A stretch of 43,782 bases of DNA, taken from Thermoleophilaceae bacterium. Its GTDB lineage: Bacteria > Actinomycetota > Thermoleophilia > Solirubrobacterales > Thermoleophilaceae. Below, one piece after another: positions 8,408-16,835 of the stretch (position 1 is the first letter of the stretch; each line of letters begins with the position of its first letter). The stretch spans positions 662,897 to 706,678 of the forward strand of contig JAUJNT010000001.1 of the NCBI GenBank assembly GCA_030448005.1, read 5' to 3'. Under the pieces are notes generated by a model, which worked only from the letters and a program-made list of their open reading frames with translations, was not told the origin of the DNA and searched no databases. Position numbers and translations under genes: made by a program.

Positions 8408-8902
8408 TCAGCCGGAGTTGGTGCCGTAGCGCTTGAAGCTGTCCTCGAGGACTTGCATGGCCTCCTCGCGGGTGCCCCAGCCCTCAACCAGTACCTCTTG
8501 GTCCTCGAGCTGGGTGTAGACATCGAAGAAGTGGGCGATTTCCTCCTTGAGGTTTCCGGGCAGCTCATCTACCTCCTCGAGGCCGCTCCAGGCTGGGTCG
8601 CCCAGCGGAACGCAGAGCACCTTGTGGTCCGGCCCGTTCTCGTCCCGCATCTTGAAGAGCGCGATGATCTTGACCTGCACCACGCAGCCGGGAAAGGTGG
8701 GCTCATCGACGCAGATGAGAGCATCAAGCGGGTCGCCAGACTCCGCCTTGGTCTCGGGAATGAAGCCGTAGTCGGTAGGGAAGGAGACGGCCGCGAACAG
8801 ACGGCGGTCGAACTCGAGCTCGCCACTCTGCGGGTTGAACTCGTACTTGTTGCGGCTGCCCTTGGGTACCTCCACGAAGGCCTTCACCGATCTCCCCGCC
8901 AT
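8408..8902 (-). CDS. ppa: Inorganic pyrophosphatase
   Basis: Soluble family I pyrophosphatase of 164 residues, hydrolysing pyrophosphate to two phosphates in the cytosol and pulling biosynthetic reactions forward. Motifs: VEVPKGSRNKYEF near the start, FPTDYGFIPET, the metal-binding SGDPLDALI and the D-x4-D pair in DENGPDHK. Length fits the bacterial hexameric type. ATG at 8902 is chosen because homology starts at once (SVKAFVEVPKG), although the frame is open upstream to 9202; no strong Shine-Dalgarno is visible. Downstream on the same strand nothing is co-transcribed. Confidence 0.95.
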   Translation of the reverse strand: MAGRSVKAFVEVPKGSRNKYEFNPQSGELEFDRRLFAAVSFPTDYGFIPETKAESGDPLDALICVDEPTFPGCVVQVKIIALFKMRDENGPDHKVLCVPLGDPAWSGLEEVDELPGNLKEEIAHFFDVYTQLEDQEVLVEGWGTREEAMQVLEDSFKRYGTNSG

Positions 8903-9083
8903 TGGCAGAGCGTAACGACGACGCGCTTCCGGCCGACGGCACGCCTCCCGCCACCCCGGCACGCAACCATCCCTTGTGGAGGGGTTTACTAGGCTCGACC
9001 GGAAGCGAGAGGAGCAATTGCGATGTACGCGTTGAGCCGGACCGGGTTCCACGGAGACCGGGTTTTGTGGGTCTCGTAGGGAT

Positions 9084-10052
9084 TCATGGCAGCGTACTCG
9101 GGTCGGCGCGGCCGGTGAGCGCGGCGAGCCTGGAGGGCGAGCCGCGCGAAGCGGCGGCGGTGAGTGCGTGCAGTGCTTCAAACTCGGCGGGTGGCAAGTC
9201 ACCGAGCGATTCGTGCAGCCGGGCGTGGTTAAACCAGCCGATGTACTCGACCGTCGCGAGGTCGAGCTGCGAGCGCGTGCGCCAGACGCGGTCGGCGATC
9301 AGCTCGGTCTTGTAGCTGTCGACGAAGCTCTCGGCGAGCGCGTTGTCATAGGCGTCACCGACCGAGCCGACCGACGCCAGCACTTGATGGTCATCGAGCG
9401 TCTGGGTGTAGTCGATCGAGGTGTACCTGGCTGCCGCGATCGGAGTGGTGCACCAAGGCGACATCGGCGCCGGGCGCACGCTGTGAGAGCGCCATCACAG
9501 CGCGTCGAGCACGAGCGTGGTGGGCATGTTGGCGGCGAGCTGGAAACCGACCACCATGCGGCTGAACGCTCGAGCACGAAGGCTAAGAACACCAGCCCCT
9601 GCCAGCAGCGCAGGTAGGAGAGATCCGCCACCCACAGCCGGTTAGGCGCCTCGGCCGAGAAGTTGCGCTCGACCAAGTCCGGCCGGCGGCTGGCCTGCGG
9701 ATCCGGCTTAGTGGTGCGCCACGGCTCCCCGCGCCGCTTGGCGCCCTGGATGCCGTTGGCGGCCATCAGCCGCTGCACCCGGCCGCGGCCGACCTGCTCG
9801 TCGGCCCTGCCAAGCGCCTTCCACATCCGTCGGTAGCCGTAGGCGTAATAGTTCGCCGCCTAGACCTCTCGGATCCGGCCGAGCAGCCCGCTCGTCCACG
9901 ACCTCACGCGCGCAGCGCTCGCCGTTTGCGCGCTGGTAGTAGGCGGACGCCGACACGCGCAAGCTCCGACAGATCGGCTCGACGCCGAAGCGGCCGCGAC
10001 GCTCATTGATATAGCGGCTCACTTCGGTCGGTCTGGTCGAGCTCCTTCGCAA
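9084..10052 (-). pseudogene. IS3-family transposase OrfB, multiply frameshifted
   Basis: DDE integrase (rve) part of an IS3 transposase in at least four pieces. In order: RGRFGVEPICRSLRVSASAYY; an in-frame TAG at about 9861 before AANYYAYGYR; MWKALGRADEQVGRGRVQRL; NRLWVADLSYLRCWQGLVF (first catalytic Asp); a shift before AFSRMVVGF; a second TGA; HHSDRGSQ (second Asp); a shift, then YTSIDYTQTL and NALAESFVDSYKTEL (catalytic Glu), ending with ARLHESLGDLPPAEFEAL. With so many lesions it cannot make an active enzyme, so this is a true relic even if some indels were sequencing errors. Confidence 0.88.
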
Positions 10053-10260
10053 AAAACACCGACGCAGACTTCAAGATCGTCGTTCGCGCGGCGCAGCTCG
10101 TAGTTCTCTTCTCGCAGCCTCCGGATATCCTCGCGCTCCCGCGTGCTCAGGAGCTCTGTGCGCTTGCCGCTGTCGGCCTCGGCCTGACGCACCTTCTTGC
10201 GCAACGTCTCCGGGTGCATCCCCACATCAGCCGCGATGTGGGCGATCGGCCGCTCGCTCT
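10019..10260 (-). pseudogene. IS3-family OrfA fragment
   Basis: The helix-turn-helix and leucine-zipper part of an IS3 OrfA: ERPIAHIAADVGMHPETLRK, then a coiled coil (EREDIRRLREENYELRRANDDLE). The first 15-20 residues of a normal OrfA, including its start, are missing. The frame slips near the usual OrfA-OrfB overlap, where the expected ASVFFAKELD-like stretch appears in another frame; this may be the normal programmed -1 region or damage. Confidence 0.7.
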
Positions 10261-10287
10261 CAAGCCGACGGTGGGGGAGAGCGCCAG

Positions 10288-10600
10288 TCAGCTTCCTGGA
10301 GGCGGGTAGTCGACGGAGCGCTTGGCGGCCGCGTCGACCTCGTCCGGGCTCAGCAGCACGACCGTATCCACCGTCGCCTTGCCGTCTGCATTGAAGGTCA
10401 GCCCGAGTGCCGCGGCGCTCTCGTTGTCGGGGAGGTCGCAGACGAGGTAGGAATCCGTGTTGCCAAATGCGAAGTAGAAGCTTTCGAGCTTGCCTCCAAC
10501 GCTCTCAGCGGCCTGTGCAAGGGCATCACGCCTGCTGCTCCCACCCGCGCTTTGGACGCCCCTCAAGCGTGTAGGAAGCCTGGAACAGGTACTTCGGCAT
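10288..10600 (-). pseudogene. GYD-domain protein with a frameshift
   Basis: A protein of about 103 residues of the GYD family, found in many actinobacteria and of unknown function. It begins MPKYLFQASYTLEG at ATG 10600, after the strong Shine-Dalgarno GGGAGGT. The frame then breaks in the run GGGG near 10561-10564 and resumes as VQSAGGSSRRDALAQAAESV and ends in KRSVDYPPPGS at 10288. One base added or lost in the G-run repairs it, so a sequencing error is quite possible. The IS3 relic abuts its 3' end. Confidence 0.78.
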
Positions 10601-10885
10601 CGTTACCTCCCAATCGAATTCTGGGCCTACCCTACCCCCTTCGCAGCGGCAGTGCCGTTCACGGTGACTTGGCTGCTGATGGTCGGGCCGCTCAGCTGAC
10701 GGCTTAAGGCGAGCGGTCGCTGCCGTTGCTCTGCTTCCGGCGGAGGAGGGCACTCTGTCGCGGCTGGATCGAGAGTGCTCGGATTCGCGCAGAGCAGGAG
10801 CGGCGACTTTCGGTGCGGGCCGGCGAAGCCGCCTCCTACACCACGACACGATGCGGCCGAGCCGAGGTCGAGCTCGACGCGGCAG

Positions 10886-11440
10886 TCATGCCGCGGCCCG
10901 CCGGCTGTTCGGTCCGGCAGCGGGCGGGAGCTTCCCGAGCGCTCGGGCGAAGGCGATCTCGATGCCGTTAACGATCCGAAGCCAGATCTGGATGCGGGTG
11001 CGCCGCTCCAGCGACCCGGTCGCCTCGAGTTGGGCCCGGTCCATGGCGGTCTCGACCATCGCATCGTGCCAGCCGATCAGGAACGGCACGAGCGGTCGCA
11101 TCCAGCGGCTCGTCTCCACCTCGAGGACGTGCGTCAGACGGCACCGGTCCGGCCCGAGCGGCTCGAGCTCGAATCGGTGAGTGCCCGCCAGGCCGCCCTC
11201 GGGCGCGAACTCAAAGACGATCCGCCGGCCCAGCTCGTACGCGACGACCGAGTAGCGGATCGATCCGTGCCCGCCCTTGGCCCCGACACCGAGCGGGCGA
11301 TCGAAGACCACCGGTTCGGCGACCCAGATGTCGCGCGCCCAGAGCCGATCGTCGTCGCTTCCGAGCGTGTCGAGGATCTCGCCGACCTCCGTGACCGGAG
11401 CTGCGATCTCGCGCTGATGGACGTTGTGGATGGTAGTCAT
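10886..11440 (-). CDS. SRPBCC-family lipid-binding-like protein
   Basis: About 184 residues with the START-like/polyketide cyclase pattern: an N-terminal strand (HQREIAAPVTEVGEIL), central strands (YELGRRIVFEFAPEGG, THRFELEPLGPDRCRLTHVLEVE) and a long C-terminal helix. Such proteins bind hydrophobic molecules; no ligand can be assigned. ATG at 11440 is preferred over 11455 because GGAAGGAAT lies just before it. Upstream on the same strand is the DUF2867-type gene. Confidence 0.72.
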   Translation of the reverse strand: MTTIHNVHQREIAAPVTEVGEILDTLGSDDDRLWARDIWVAEPVVFDRPLGVGAKGGHGSIRYSVVAYELGRRIVFEFAPEGGLAGTHRFELEPLGPDRCRLTHVLEVETSRWMRPLVPFLIGWHDAMVETAMDRAQLEATGSLERRTRIQIWLRIVNGIEIAFARALGKLPPAAGPNSRRAAA

Positions 11441-11564
11441 CGCATTCCTTCCCACACGGTTGCGTACGGTCGGCAGAGGCGCGCAGGTCGGTGAGTCTCT
11501 TCGTCAATCGACCGCGTCTCCCCTCCGAAGAAGCTCTGGTCGGTGAGTTTCATAGGTCCTCCAT

Positions 11565-12228
11565 CTATGCCGGTACCGATCGAGACGAGCTAGCGGTGGA
11601 GCTCGGTGACGCGTTCGTCTGCCAGTCGCGCTCGATCGCACGCATCAGCGCCGGGTGCACGATCAGGTGGCGGAATGGCTTGATCGCGGCCATGTACGCC
11701 GCCCCGAACCGTCCGTTGGGCTTGACCAGGACCGCCATCTGGCCGCCGGTAGCCACCCGCCCCGTCTGGGACCCAGCCGATGTGCATGACCGAATGCACC
11801 GTGCGGTTGGCCATCTCCGCCGCCCACTCGTCTTCGGTCAGGTAGAGCGAGGTCATCGGGACCGAACCGAGATCCGGCCCGCGTGGAGCGTCGCGCAGAT
11901 CGGCCGGCAACCGGTCGCGCAACGTGGCCACCCGGCGGCCCACGCCGGAGTCGCGATCGTCCCACCCGAGCAGCTCCCCGAGCTTCCAGCGCAACTCGAA
12001 GAGCGTGCGTGAGACGTGGGAGACGACGCCGCGCGACCCGTCCCCCACGTACTTACCTTGCGCGTTCAACTCGCGTGGATCATCCGTAGCGCCCAACCGC
12101 ACCAGACGAGGGAAGTCGTCCGGCCCGCCCGGCGTCGGCAGCGCCCAGACGTCCTCCACTTCGAAGTCGGGCGCGACCTCATGGATGCGCCAGGGTCGGG
12201 AGGTGTGGGCGGTGTCCGGGAGCTTCAT
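11565..12228 (-). pseudogene. DUF2867-family protein, frameshifted near its 3' end
   Basis: Starts MKLPDTAHTSRPWRIHEVAP at ATG 12228 and follows the DUF2867 pattern (DFEVEDVWALPTPGGPDDF, LFELRWKLGELLGWDD, MTSLYLTEDEWAAEMANRTV, HIGWVPDG). Near 11745-11760 the frame slips: the expected ending (GQMAVLVKPNGRFGAAYMAA, then IKPFRHLIVHPALMRAIERD) is found in a second frame and stops at 11565. Joined, it is about 220 residues, normal for the family, whose role is unknown. The break is close to a C-rich run (CCACCCGCCCC). Confidence 0.76.
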
Positions 12229-12319
12229 GGTGCTGCCCCGAAGGTACGGGCGCCCGGGCGTGAAATCGTCGGCCTGCGGTCTCGATCCGCTGTAGGCCCC
12301 CGGGACTACACGCGGCCAC

Positions 12320-12979
12320 TCAACGGCCGGGCGCCACCAGCCCGCTGTCGTAGGCGAAGATCACCAGCTGCACCCGGTCGCGCACTTCGAGCTTCGCTCG
12401 CAGCCGGCCGAGGTAGGTCTTCACCGTGGCCTCGGCGATGTGCAGGGCGGCCGCGATCTCCGCGTTCGAAAGCCCGCGGGCGACCTCCAGCAGGATCGCG
12501 CGCTCCCGGTCGCTCAACGCCGCCAGCCGCGAATCGTCGACCGGCGCCGGCAGCGTGCTCGCGACACGCTCGAGCAGCCGGCGCGTCGCGGTCGGTGCCA
12601 CGATCGCGTCGCCGCACGAGACCGCCCGGATCGCCGCCAGCAGCTCCTCCGGATCGGCGTTCTTGAGCAGGAAGCCGCTGGCACCGGCGCGGAGCGCGGG
12701 GAACACGTACTCGTCGAGGTCGAACGTCGTCAGGACGATCACCCGCGGGGCCGCGTCGCCATCGCGCTCGATCAGCACCCGCGTCGCCGCGACGCCATCG
12801 AGCCGGGGCATGCGGACGTGCATCAACACCACGTCGGCGGTCGTGACCGCGAGCCGCTCGAGCGCATCGCGACCGTCCTCGGCTTCGCCAACCACCAACA
12901 TGTCGGGCTGCGAGTCGATCACCATCCGCAGACCGGCGCGGACGAGCGCTTGGTCGTCGACCAAGAAGACGCGGGTCAC
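12320..12979 (-). CDS. NarL/LuxR-type response regulator lacking the phospho-acceptor Asp
   Basis: A 219-residue receiver plus LuxR-type helix-turn-helix regulator. Receiver: VFLVDDQALVRAG (acidic pair Asp8-Asp9), LTTFDLDEYV, GASGFLLKNA (conserved Lys). The usual phospho-acceptor motif LMDVRMP reads LMHVRMP, so His54 replaces the Asp. The output domain (LSDRERAILLEVARGLSNAEI to VKTYLGRLRAKLEVRDRVQLV) looks intact. GTG at 12979 overlaps the kinase stop by four bases, so the two are translationally coupled. It may act without phosphorylation or be inactive; the GAC to CAC change is a single base. Confidence 0.9.
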   Translation of the reverse strand: MTRVFLVDDQALVRAGLRMVIDSQPDMLVVGEAEDGRDALERLAVTTADVVLMHVRMPRLDGVAATRVLIERDGDAAPRVIVLTTFDLDEYVFPALRAGASGFLLKNADPEELLAAIRAVSCGDAIVAPTATRRLLERVASTLPAPVDDSRLAALSDRERAILLEVARGLSNAEIAAALHIAEATVKTYLGRLRAKLEVRDRVQLVIFAYDSGLVAPGR

Positions 12980-13818
12980 GCTGGCAGCTCCGTGACGTCG
13001 TCCGCCGGTGCCGGCAGCCGGGCGCGGACCTCGTAGCCATCGCCGGCACGCGGTCCGGCGTGCACCGTGCCGCTCTGCAGCGCGACGCGCTCCCGCATCC
13101 CGGCCAGGCCGTGCCCCTGACCGTCGCCGGCGCCGACCCCGGGGCCGTCGTCGCGGACGGTGAGCTCGACCTCCGCATCGAGATAGCGCAGCACCACCTC
13201 CACCCGCCGTGGCGAGTCCGCGTGCTTGAGCACGTTGGTCAGCGCCTCCTGGGCTACCCGATGGATGCACAACTGCACGTCGGCCGGGAGCTCGCGCGCC
13301 CGGCCCTCGACCTCGAGTTCGACCGGCAGGCCCGCGCTGGCGAGGCGGCGGACGAGGCCCAGCAGGTCGCCGCCGTCCTCGCCACCCCGCAGTACGCCGA
13401 GCAGGCGGCGCATCTGGGCGAGTGCCTCCCGGCCGGTCTCGGCGATCCGCGCCAGCGCTCGGCCCGCCGCATCTGGATCGCCGGGCGCGGCGTAGCGGCC
13501 GCCGTCGGCCTGGGCGACCATCACCGCCAGCGAGTGCGCCACCACGTCATGCAGCTCGCGCGCGATCCGAGCCCGCTCCTGCGCCGCCCCGATCTCCGCC
13601 TGCCGGTCGCGCTCGACCTCCAGCGCCGCCAGCCGGGCGCGGCGGCTGACCCGCCGGTCGGCGACCAGCGCCGCCAGCAGCACGTAAGTGGTGAGGACGG
13701 CGGTCCCGATAACAAAGCCGTCGAGCACGCCGGGGAATGAGGCTCGCAGTGACATCACGACGCCGCCGACGACGGCGACGCCCAGCCCGATCGGCTTCAG
13801 CGGGCTCGGCCCGTGCAC
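12976..13818 (-). CDS. NarL-type sensor histidine kinase, 5' end truncated
   Basis: HisKA_3/HATPase kinase, 280 residues as open from GTG 13818. Residues 10-60 hold membrane helices; the phosphorylation motif is ARIARELHDVVAHSLAVMV (about residues 83-101), then the N-box QEALTNVLKHA and the G boxes VRDDGPG and GHGLAGMRERVALQSG. The frame continues upstream of 13818 without a start or stop as SRLAPLVALYYLVVHGP, which reads like a further membrane helix, until about 13870, where the sequence becomes a TetR remnant on the other strand. The first part of the sensor is thus missing. It is coupled to the response regulator at 12979. Confidence 0.85.
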   Translation of the reverse strand: MHGPSPLKPIGLGVAVVGGVVMSLRASFPGVLDGFVIGTAVLTTYVLLAALVADRRVSRRARLAALEVERDRQAEIGAAQERARIARELHDVVAHSLAVMVAQADGGRYAAPGDPDAAGRALARIAETGREALAQMRRLLGVLRGGEDGGDLLGLVRRLASAGLPVELEVEGRARELPADVQLCIHRVAQEALTNVLKHADSPRRVEVVLRYLDAEVELTVRDDGPGVGAGDGQGHGLAGMRERVALQSGTVHAGPRAGDGYEVRARLPAPADDVTELPA

Positions 13819-14397
13819 GACCAGGTAATAGAGGGCGACAAGCGGCGCCAGGCGGCTACCAGCACGTGCTTGGTAACCGCGAGCACGGTCTATGAAGCGG
13901 TCGGGCGCGAGGCTGGCGTGGCGCTCGATACGGTCTATGAAGCGGTCGGGCGCAAGCCCGTGCTGGTTCGCCTGCTCGCCGAGATGGCGATCTCGGGCCA
14001 GGAGGAGGCGGTGCCTGCCGAGCAGCGCGACTGGGTGCGTCGCATCCGTGCCGCCCCTAGAGCGCGCGAGAAGATCTACGCCGATGCGCTCCGCCAGATC
14101 CTGCCGCGACTCGCACCGATCGTCGTTGCGCTGCGCGACGCGGCGTCTGATTATCCCGAGCTCGCCGCTCTCTGGAAGGAGATCGCCGAGCGGCGGGCGG
14201 CGAACATGCGCGTCTTCGCCGACGACCTGATCGCGACTGGTGAGGTCAGGCCGGAACTTGACCGCGATGCCGTCGCCGACGTTATGTGGAGCATGAACGC
14301 ACCGGAGTTCTACACGCTGCTTGTCGATGAGCGTGGCTGGTCGCCCGAGCGCTTCGCGGCGTGGCTCGTCGAGGCGTGGGAGCGGCTCTTGCTCTGA
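13813..14397 (+). pseudogene. TetR-family regulator, 5' truncated with internal duplication
   Basis: The C-terminal ligand-binding region of a TetR regulator is intact (REKIYADALRQILPRLAPIV, then YTLLVDERGWSPERFAAWLV). The DNA-binding part is damaged: AGVALDTVYEAVGRKP, the usual end of the helix-turn-helix, is present, but the first helices are replaced by a second copy of TVYEAVGR made by a 24-base direct repeat. Residues before that read as antisense of the kinase gene. A normal repressor would need some 30 more residues. It probably cannot bind DNA. Confidence 0.7.
13885..13953 (+). repeat. 24-base direct repeat inside the TetR remnant
   Basis: An identical 24-base unit beginning ACGGTCTATGAAGCGG occurs at 13885-13908 and 13930-13953, 45 bases apart, so the copies are in the same reading frame. 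It sits at the breakpoint between the truncated kinase and the truncated TetR gene. Confidence 0.9.
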
Positions 14398-14589
14398 TCA
14401 CCGGCCGGTTCTCTGGTCGTTCGGGTGGTCCAAGCGGCGGCTACCGCTTTCGTGGTTGGAGAAGTGCGCGGTGTGAAGCGTCGTGCTGCCCCTCCCGTGA
14501 AGAGCAGTAGCCGCAGGGGCGCCCGCGCGGACGACTGGATCCGGCACGGAGCATTGGTGCGCCCGGGCCACGTGGCGCACCAGATGCCC

Positions 14590-15195
14590 TCAGACTCGTA
14601 GCCCGACGCTGGCAGGCATCATCGGCGCTCGCCGGGCCTGGACGGCGCTGATGATCTCCGCGCTGTCGATTCCCTGCAAGTACACCGTCGTGACGCGCAG
14701 GTTGGCGTGCCCGAGCTGCCGCTGGATCACGTTGAGGGGCACGCCTTCGCGTGCCATCTCGACCGCATCGGCGTGGCGCAGCTGATGTGGCGCGAAGCGG
14801 CGCCGCACCCCCGCCTCCGCTGCGAGCCGGCGCAGCTGGATCCGCACGGCCGCCGCGGTCCAGGGCCTGCCGCGCTTCGGCCCGTCGATCACGCAGAAGA
14901 GCGGCCCGAGCGGCATCGAGCTGCGGTCGTGAAGCCATGGCGAGAGCTGCTGCCAGCCCCAGTCGTCCATCCCAACCTCACGACGGCGGCCACCCTTGCC
15001 CTCGCGCACGAGCAGCGCGCCGCGCCCCGGCTCGAGATCGCCTTCGTGGAGGTCAAGCGCCTCGCCGATCCGCAGGCCTGCGCGCCACAGCACCACGATC
15101 AGCCCCCGCAGCCGGTCGCTATGGATGCCATCTCCGGCTTGGCGCATCACCGCGACGATCTCCTCCACCCGCGGCGGGTCGGCTGGGTAGCTCAT
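14590..15195 (-). CDS. Short tyrosine recombinase, intact copy
   Basis: A 201-residue tyrosine recombinase made almost only of the catalytic domain. Catalytic residues are visible: Arg in AGLRIGEALDL, HQLRH (HxxR), LGHANLRVTT and the Tyr nucleophile in VYLQG. The usual N-terminal core-binding (SAM-like) domain is absent: the protein starts MSYPADPPRVEEIVAVMRQA, and AACAAAGGGG precedes the ATG. A related, damaged copy lies in the opposite orientation at 21252. Such minimal recombinases occur in mobile or integron-like contexts; which DNA sites it uses is unknown. Confidence 0.9.
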   Translation of the reverse strand: MSYPADPPRVEEIVAVMRQAGDGIHSDRLRGLIVVLWRAGLRIGEALDLHEGDLEPGRGALLVREGKGGRRREVGMDDWGWQQLSPWLHDRSSMPLGPLFCVIDGPKRGRPWTAAAVRIQLRRLAAEAGVRRRFAPHQLRHADAVEMAREGVPLNVIQRQLGHANLRVTTVYLQGIDSAEIISAVQARRAPMMPASVGLRV

Positions 15196-15484
15196 CCCCT
15201 TTGTTGGAAAGGACGGCCCAGAGAGGTCCGATGCCGCATGGCGTCACCGACGCGCGATCGGTGTGCGCCGTAAGCGATCACGTAGGCCAGCTACGAAGTC
15301 GCTAATTGCTTTTTGCAACCACATGGACCGTGCCGGCGGCCCGTGAGGTCCCCCGAATGCTCGCCGACCTCGGCGCCCAGATCAGAGCGCCCCGCCGGTG
15401 GAGATCGACGCCGTGGGCGTTCTACGCTGAGTCGCGGCGCGTAGTCCGCCGCCGCCCGCATTTGTGCTGTGGGCGAAAGCGGCA
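15196..15484. other. Intergenic stretch, no gene seen
   Basis: Between the recombinase start and the terminator of secreted paralogue B I see no supported gene. It should hold the recombinase promoter, and, if the recombinase acts nearby, its site; no inverted repeat stood out by eye. Confidence 0.5.
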
Positions 15485-15516
15485 ACGCCCCGCCGCCCTC
15501 GAGGGCGGCGGGGCGT
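15485..15516 (-). terminator. Perfect 32-base palindrome, terminator of paralogue B
   Basis: ACGCCCCGCCGCCCTC is followed directly by its exact reverse complement, giving a 16-bp perfect palindrome 29 bases past the stop of the gene ending at 15545. It should form a very stable hairpin and is best read as a terminator. Confidence 0.75.
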
Positions 15517-15544
15517 CGAGCCTCGCTACTGCTGTGTGTTGTGG

Positions 15545-16540
15545 CTAGCCGCCGAAGGGTCCGGCCGGAGGCGTCGGCGTGCTGCCGGGGGCGGTCGGGG
15601 TGCTCCCCGGGCCGGTCGGCGTGCTGCCGGGACCGGTCGGAGTGCTGCCCGGGCCCATTGGCGCGCTGCCGGGGCCGCCGGTCGGCGGCGTCGGGCGGTT
15701 CTCGCGCATCCCCTGGGCGTCGCTGCGCGCCTGGGTGATGATCTGCTCGACGAACGAGCGCACGAATGCGGGCATCCGGTCAGAGAGGCGGGCGAGGATG
15801 AACGCCGCGCCGCCGTGCTCGGCCATCACCGCGTCGTAGGCGCGCTGCAGGCCGGGCTTTGACGCGGCCGGCATGTCCGGATCGGCGATCAGCTCGGCGA
15901 GCTTGGCGGCGGCCTTTGACTGGCTCCTGACGTTGGCTCCCACCGTGCGGGCGACGGTCCGCTTGCCAGAGCGCGCGACATCTCCTCCGACGAGCGCCTT
16001 TGCCTCCTCGACGACCTCGTCGACGCGATCGGTCGAGAGCGCGGTGAGCGCCCTCAAGAGGCCGGTCTCGGCCTTCTCCGAGACGCCGCGCTCGAGCAGC
16101 GCGGTGATGATCGCGATCGCCTTGTCACGGCCGCGCGTGTCGGCGAGGGCGGCCTTTGCGACCGTGTTCTCGACCTTGCCAGAGACCTCGTCGAGCATGC
16201 CGACGAGCTGCTCGACGTTCTCGTCCTGCTGGTCTGCGACGAGCGCCTGGGCGCGGGCGGCGTTCGCGCGCCCGTTCTCGCTGCGTGCGTTGCGGCGCAG
16301 CTTCGCCGCCTCCGCGGTCGCCTTGCCGAGCTCACGGCGGCTGCGCGCGAGCTCGCGCGAGCCGCGGCGGTCGGCGTTTCGCTCGTAGAGCGATACGGCG
16401 CGGTCGAGCGCCGAGTCGGCGCGGTCTGTGTGGGACTTGACCGACTTGACCGCGACATCGATGTGCGCGGACGCGGTTGTGGCGGGGGCGATGGCGGCGA
16501 CTGCAGCCAGCGCTCCCGTCACGATCAGCTTGTTCTTCAT
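15545..16540 (-). CDS. Secreted helical protein, paralogue B
   Basis: A 331-residue exported protein. The signal peptide is clear: MKNKLIVTGALAAVAAIAP, cleaved near TTASAH. The mature part is helical and charged, with the family block SALDRAVSLYERNADRRGS, then QDENVEQLVGMLDEVSGKVE and ALTALSTDRVDEVVEEAKAL. The last 45 residues are a PGSTPTG-type heptad repeat. ATG at 16540 follows GAGGAGG. The gene has its own promoter-like motif, a leader related to a cyclic-di-GMP riboswitch and a terminator, so it is a separate unit from paralogue C upstream. No named domain is recognised. A cell-surface or extracellular role is inferred. Confidence 0.82.
   Translation of the reverse strand: MKNKLIVTGALAAVAAIAPATTASAHIDVAVKSVKSHTDRADSALDRAVSLYERNADRRGSRELARSRRELGKATAEAAKLRRNARSENGRANAARAQALVADQQDENVEQLVGMLDEVSGKVENTVAKAALADTRGRDKAIAIITALLERGVSEKAETGLLRALTALSTDRVDEVVEEAKALVGGDVARSGKRTVARTVGANVRSQSKAAAKLAELIADPDMPAASKPGLQRAYDAVMAEHGGAAFILARLSDRMPAFVRSFVEQIITQARSDAQGMRENRPTPPTGGPGSAPMGPGSTPTGPGSTPTGPGSTPTAPGSTPTPPAGPFGG
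15571..15680 (-). repeat. 21-base coding repeat (PGSTPTG heptads)
   Basis: About five to six tandem 21-base units encode PGS(T/A)P(T/M)(G/A) heptads at the C-terminus of paralogue B. Such Pro/Gly/Ser/Thr tails often act as flexible wall-spanning or spacer segments, and copy number can vary between strains. Confidence 0.8.
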
Positions 16541-16544
16541 CTCA

Positions 16545-16620
16545 TGCCTCCTCAGGCAACTGGGCCGCCTTCTCAGGAAAGGCCCCTCTTGGGCAAACCA
16601 CCTCGCGGTTTGCGGTTTCG
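16545..16620 (-). promoter_or_regulatory. Diverged GEMM-like leader before paralogue B
   Basis: The leader shares with that of paralogue C the 5' CGCAAACC-GCGA element, GGGGCC in the middle, and the 3' GCCCAGTTGCC followed by a Shine-Dalgarno hairpin (TGCC, loop TGAGGA, GGCA). The canonical ACGCAAAGCC stretch of cyclic-di-GMP-I aptamers is not recognisable (GTTTGCCCAAGA instead). It may be a variant aptamer with altered ligand or a decayed copy. Confidence 0.4.
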
Positions 16621-16640
16621 TTGGGCGGTGTCTCACTGCG

Positions 16641-16668
16641 ATAACGCCCGTCTGGCCGGCACGTAACG
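16641..16668 (-). promoter_or_regulatory. ECF-type promoter motif, paralogue B
   Basis: On the minus strand CGTTAC (16668-16663), 16 bases, CGTTAT (16646-16641). The same pair precedes paralogue C and the ECF sigma gene. Transcription would begin just upstream of the GEMM-like leader. Confidence 0.55.
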
Positions 16669-16761
16669 AACGACCTCGAAGTTCGCGTAAGGCGCCCGGC
16701 CAGGATGCCTCTCGCTCCCGGCTGGCACCCGCTCGAGAGCGGCGGGACTCCAAGCGAACGA

Positions 16762-16791
16762 GGGGCTCCCGCGGCGCGAACCGCGGGAGCC
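16762..16791 (-). terminator. Terminator of paralogue C
   Basis: GGGCTCCCGCGG pairs with CCGCGGGAGCCC around a 6-base loop, 45 bases past the stop at 16836. The perfect 12-bp stem separates paralogue C from the promoter of paralogue B. Confidence 0.75.
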
Positions 16792-16835
16792 CTGTGGGAC
16801 GGCGGGAAGGCCCCAGTTGCCGGGGGGGAGGGTGC

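Larger units (their letters stand above)
9033..10270 (-). mobile_element. Decayed IS3-family insertion sequence
   Basis: Remnant of an IS3-type element on the minus strand, holding damaged orfA and orfB. At its 3' side (9033) the sequence begins TGAGCCGGACCGGGTT, resembling the terminal inverted repeat of actinobacterial IS3 elements. No matching inverted copy was found beyond orfA: the orfA reading fades at about 10270, next to the stop of the GYD gene, so the other end seems lost. End positions are approximate. Confidence 0.75.

Noticed and set aside
15571-15680. Regular 21-base repeats that might be taken for a CRISPR array
   Set aside because: They are in frame with and encode the PGSTPTG tail, and have no spacers or cas genes.
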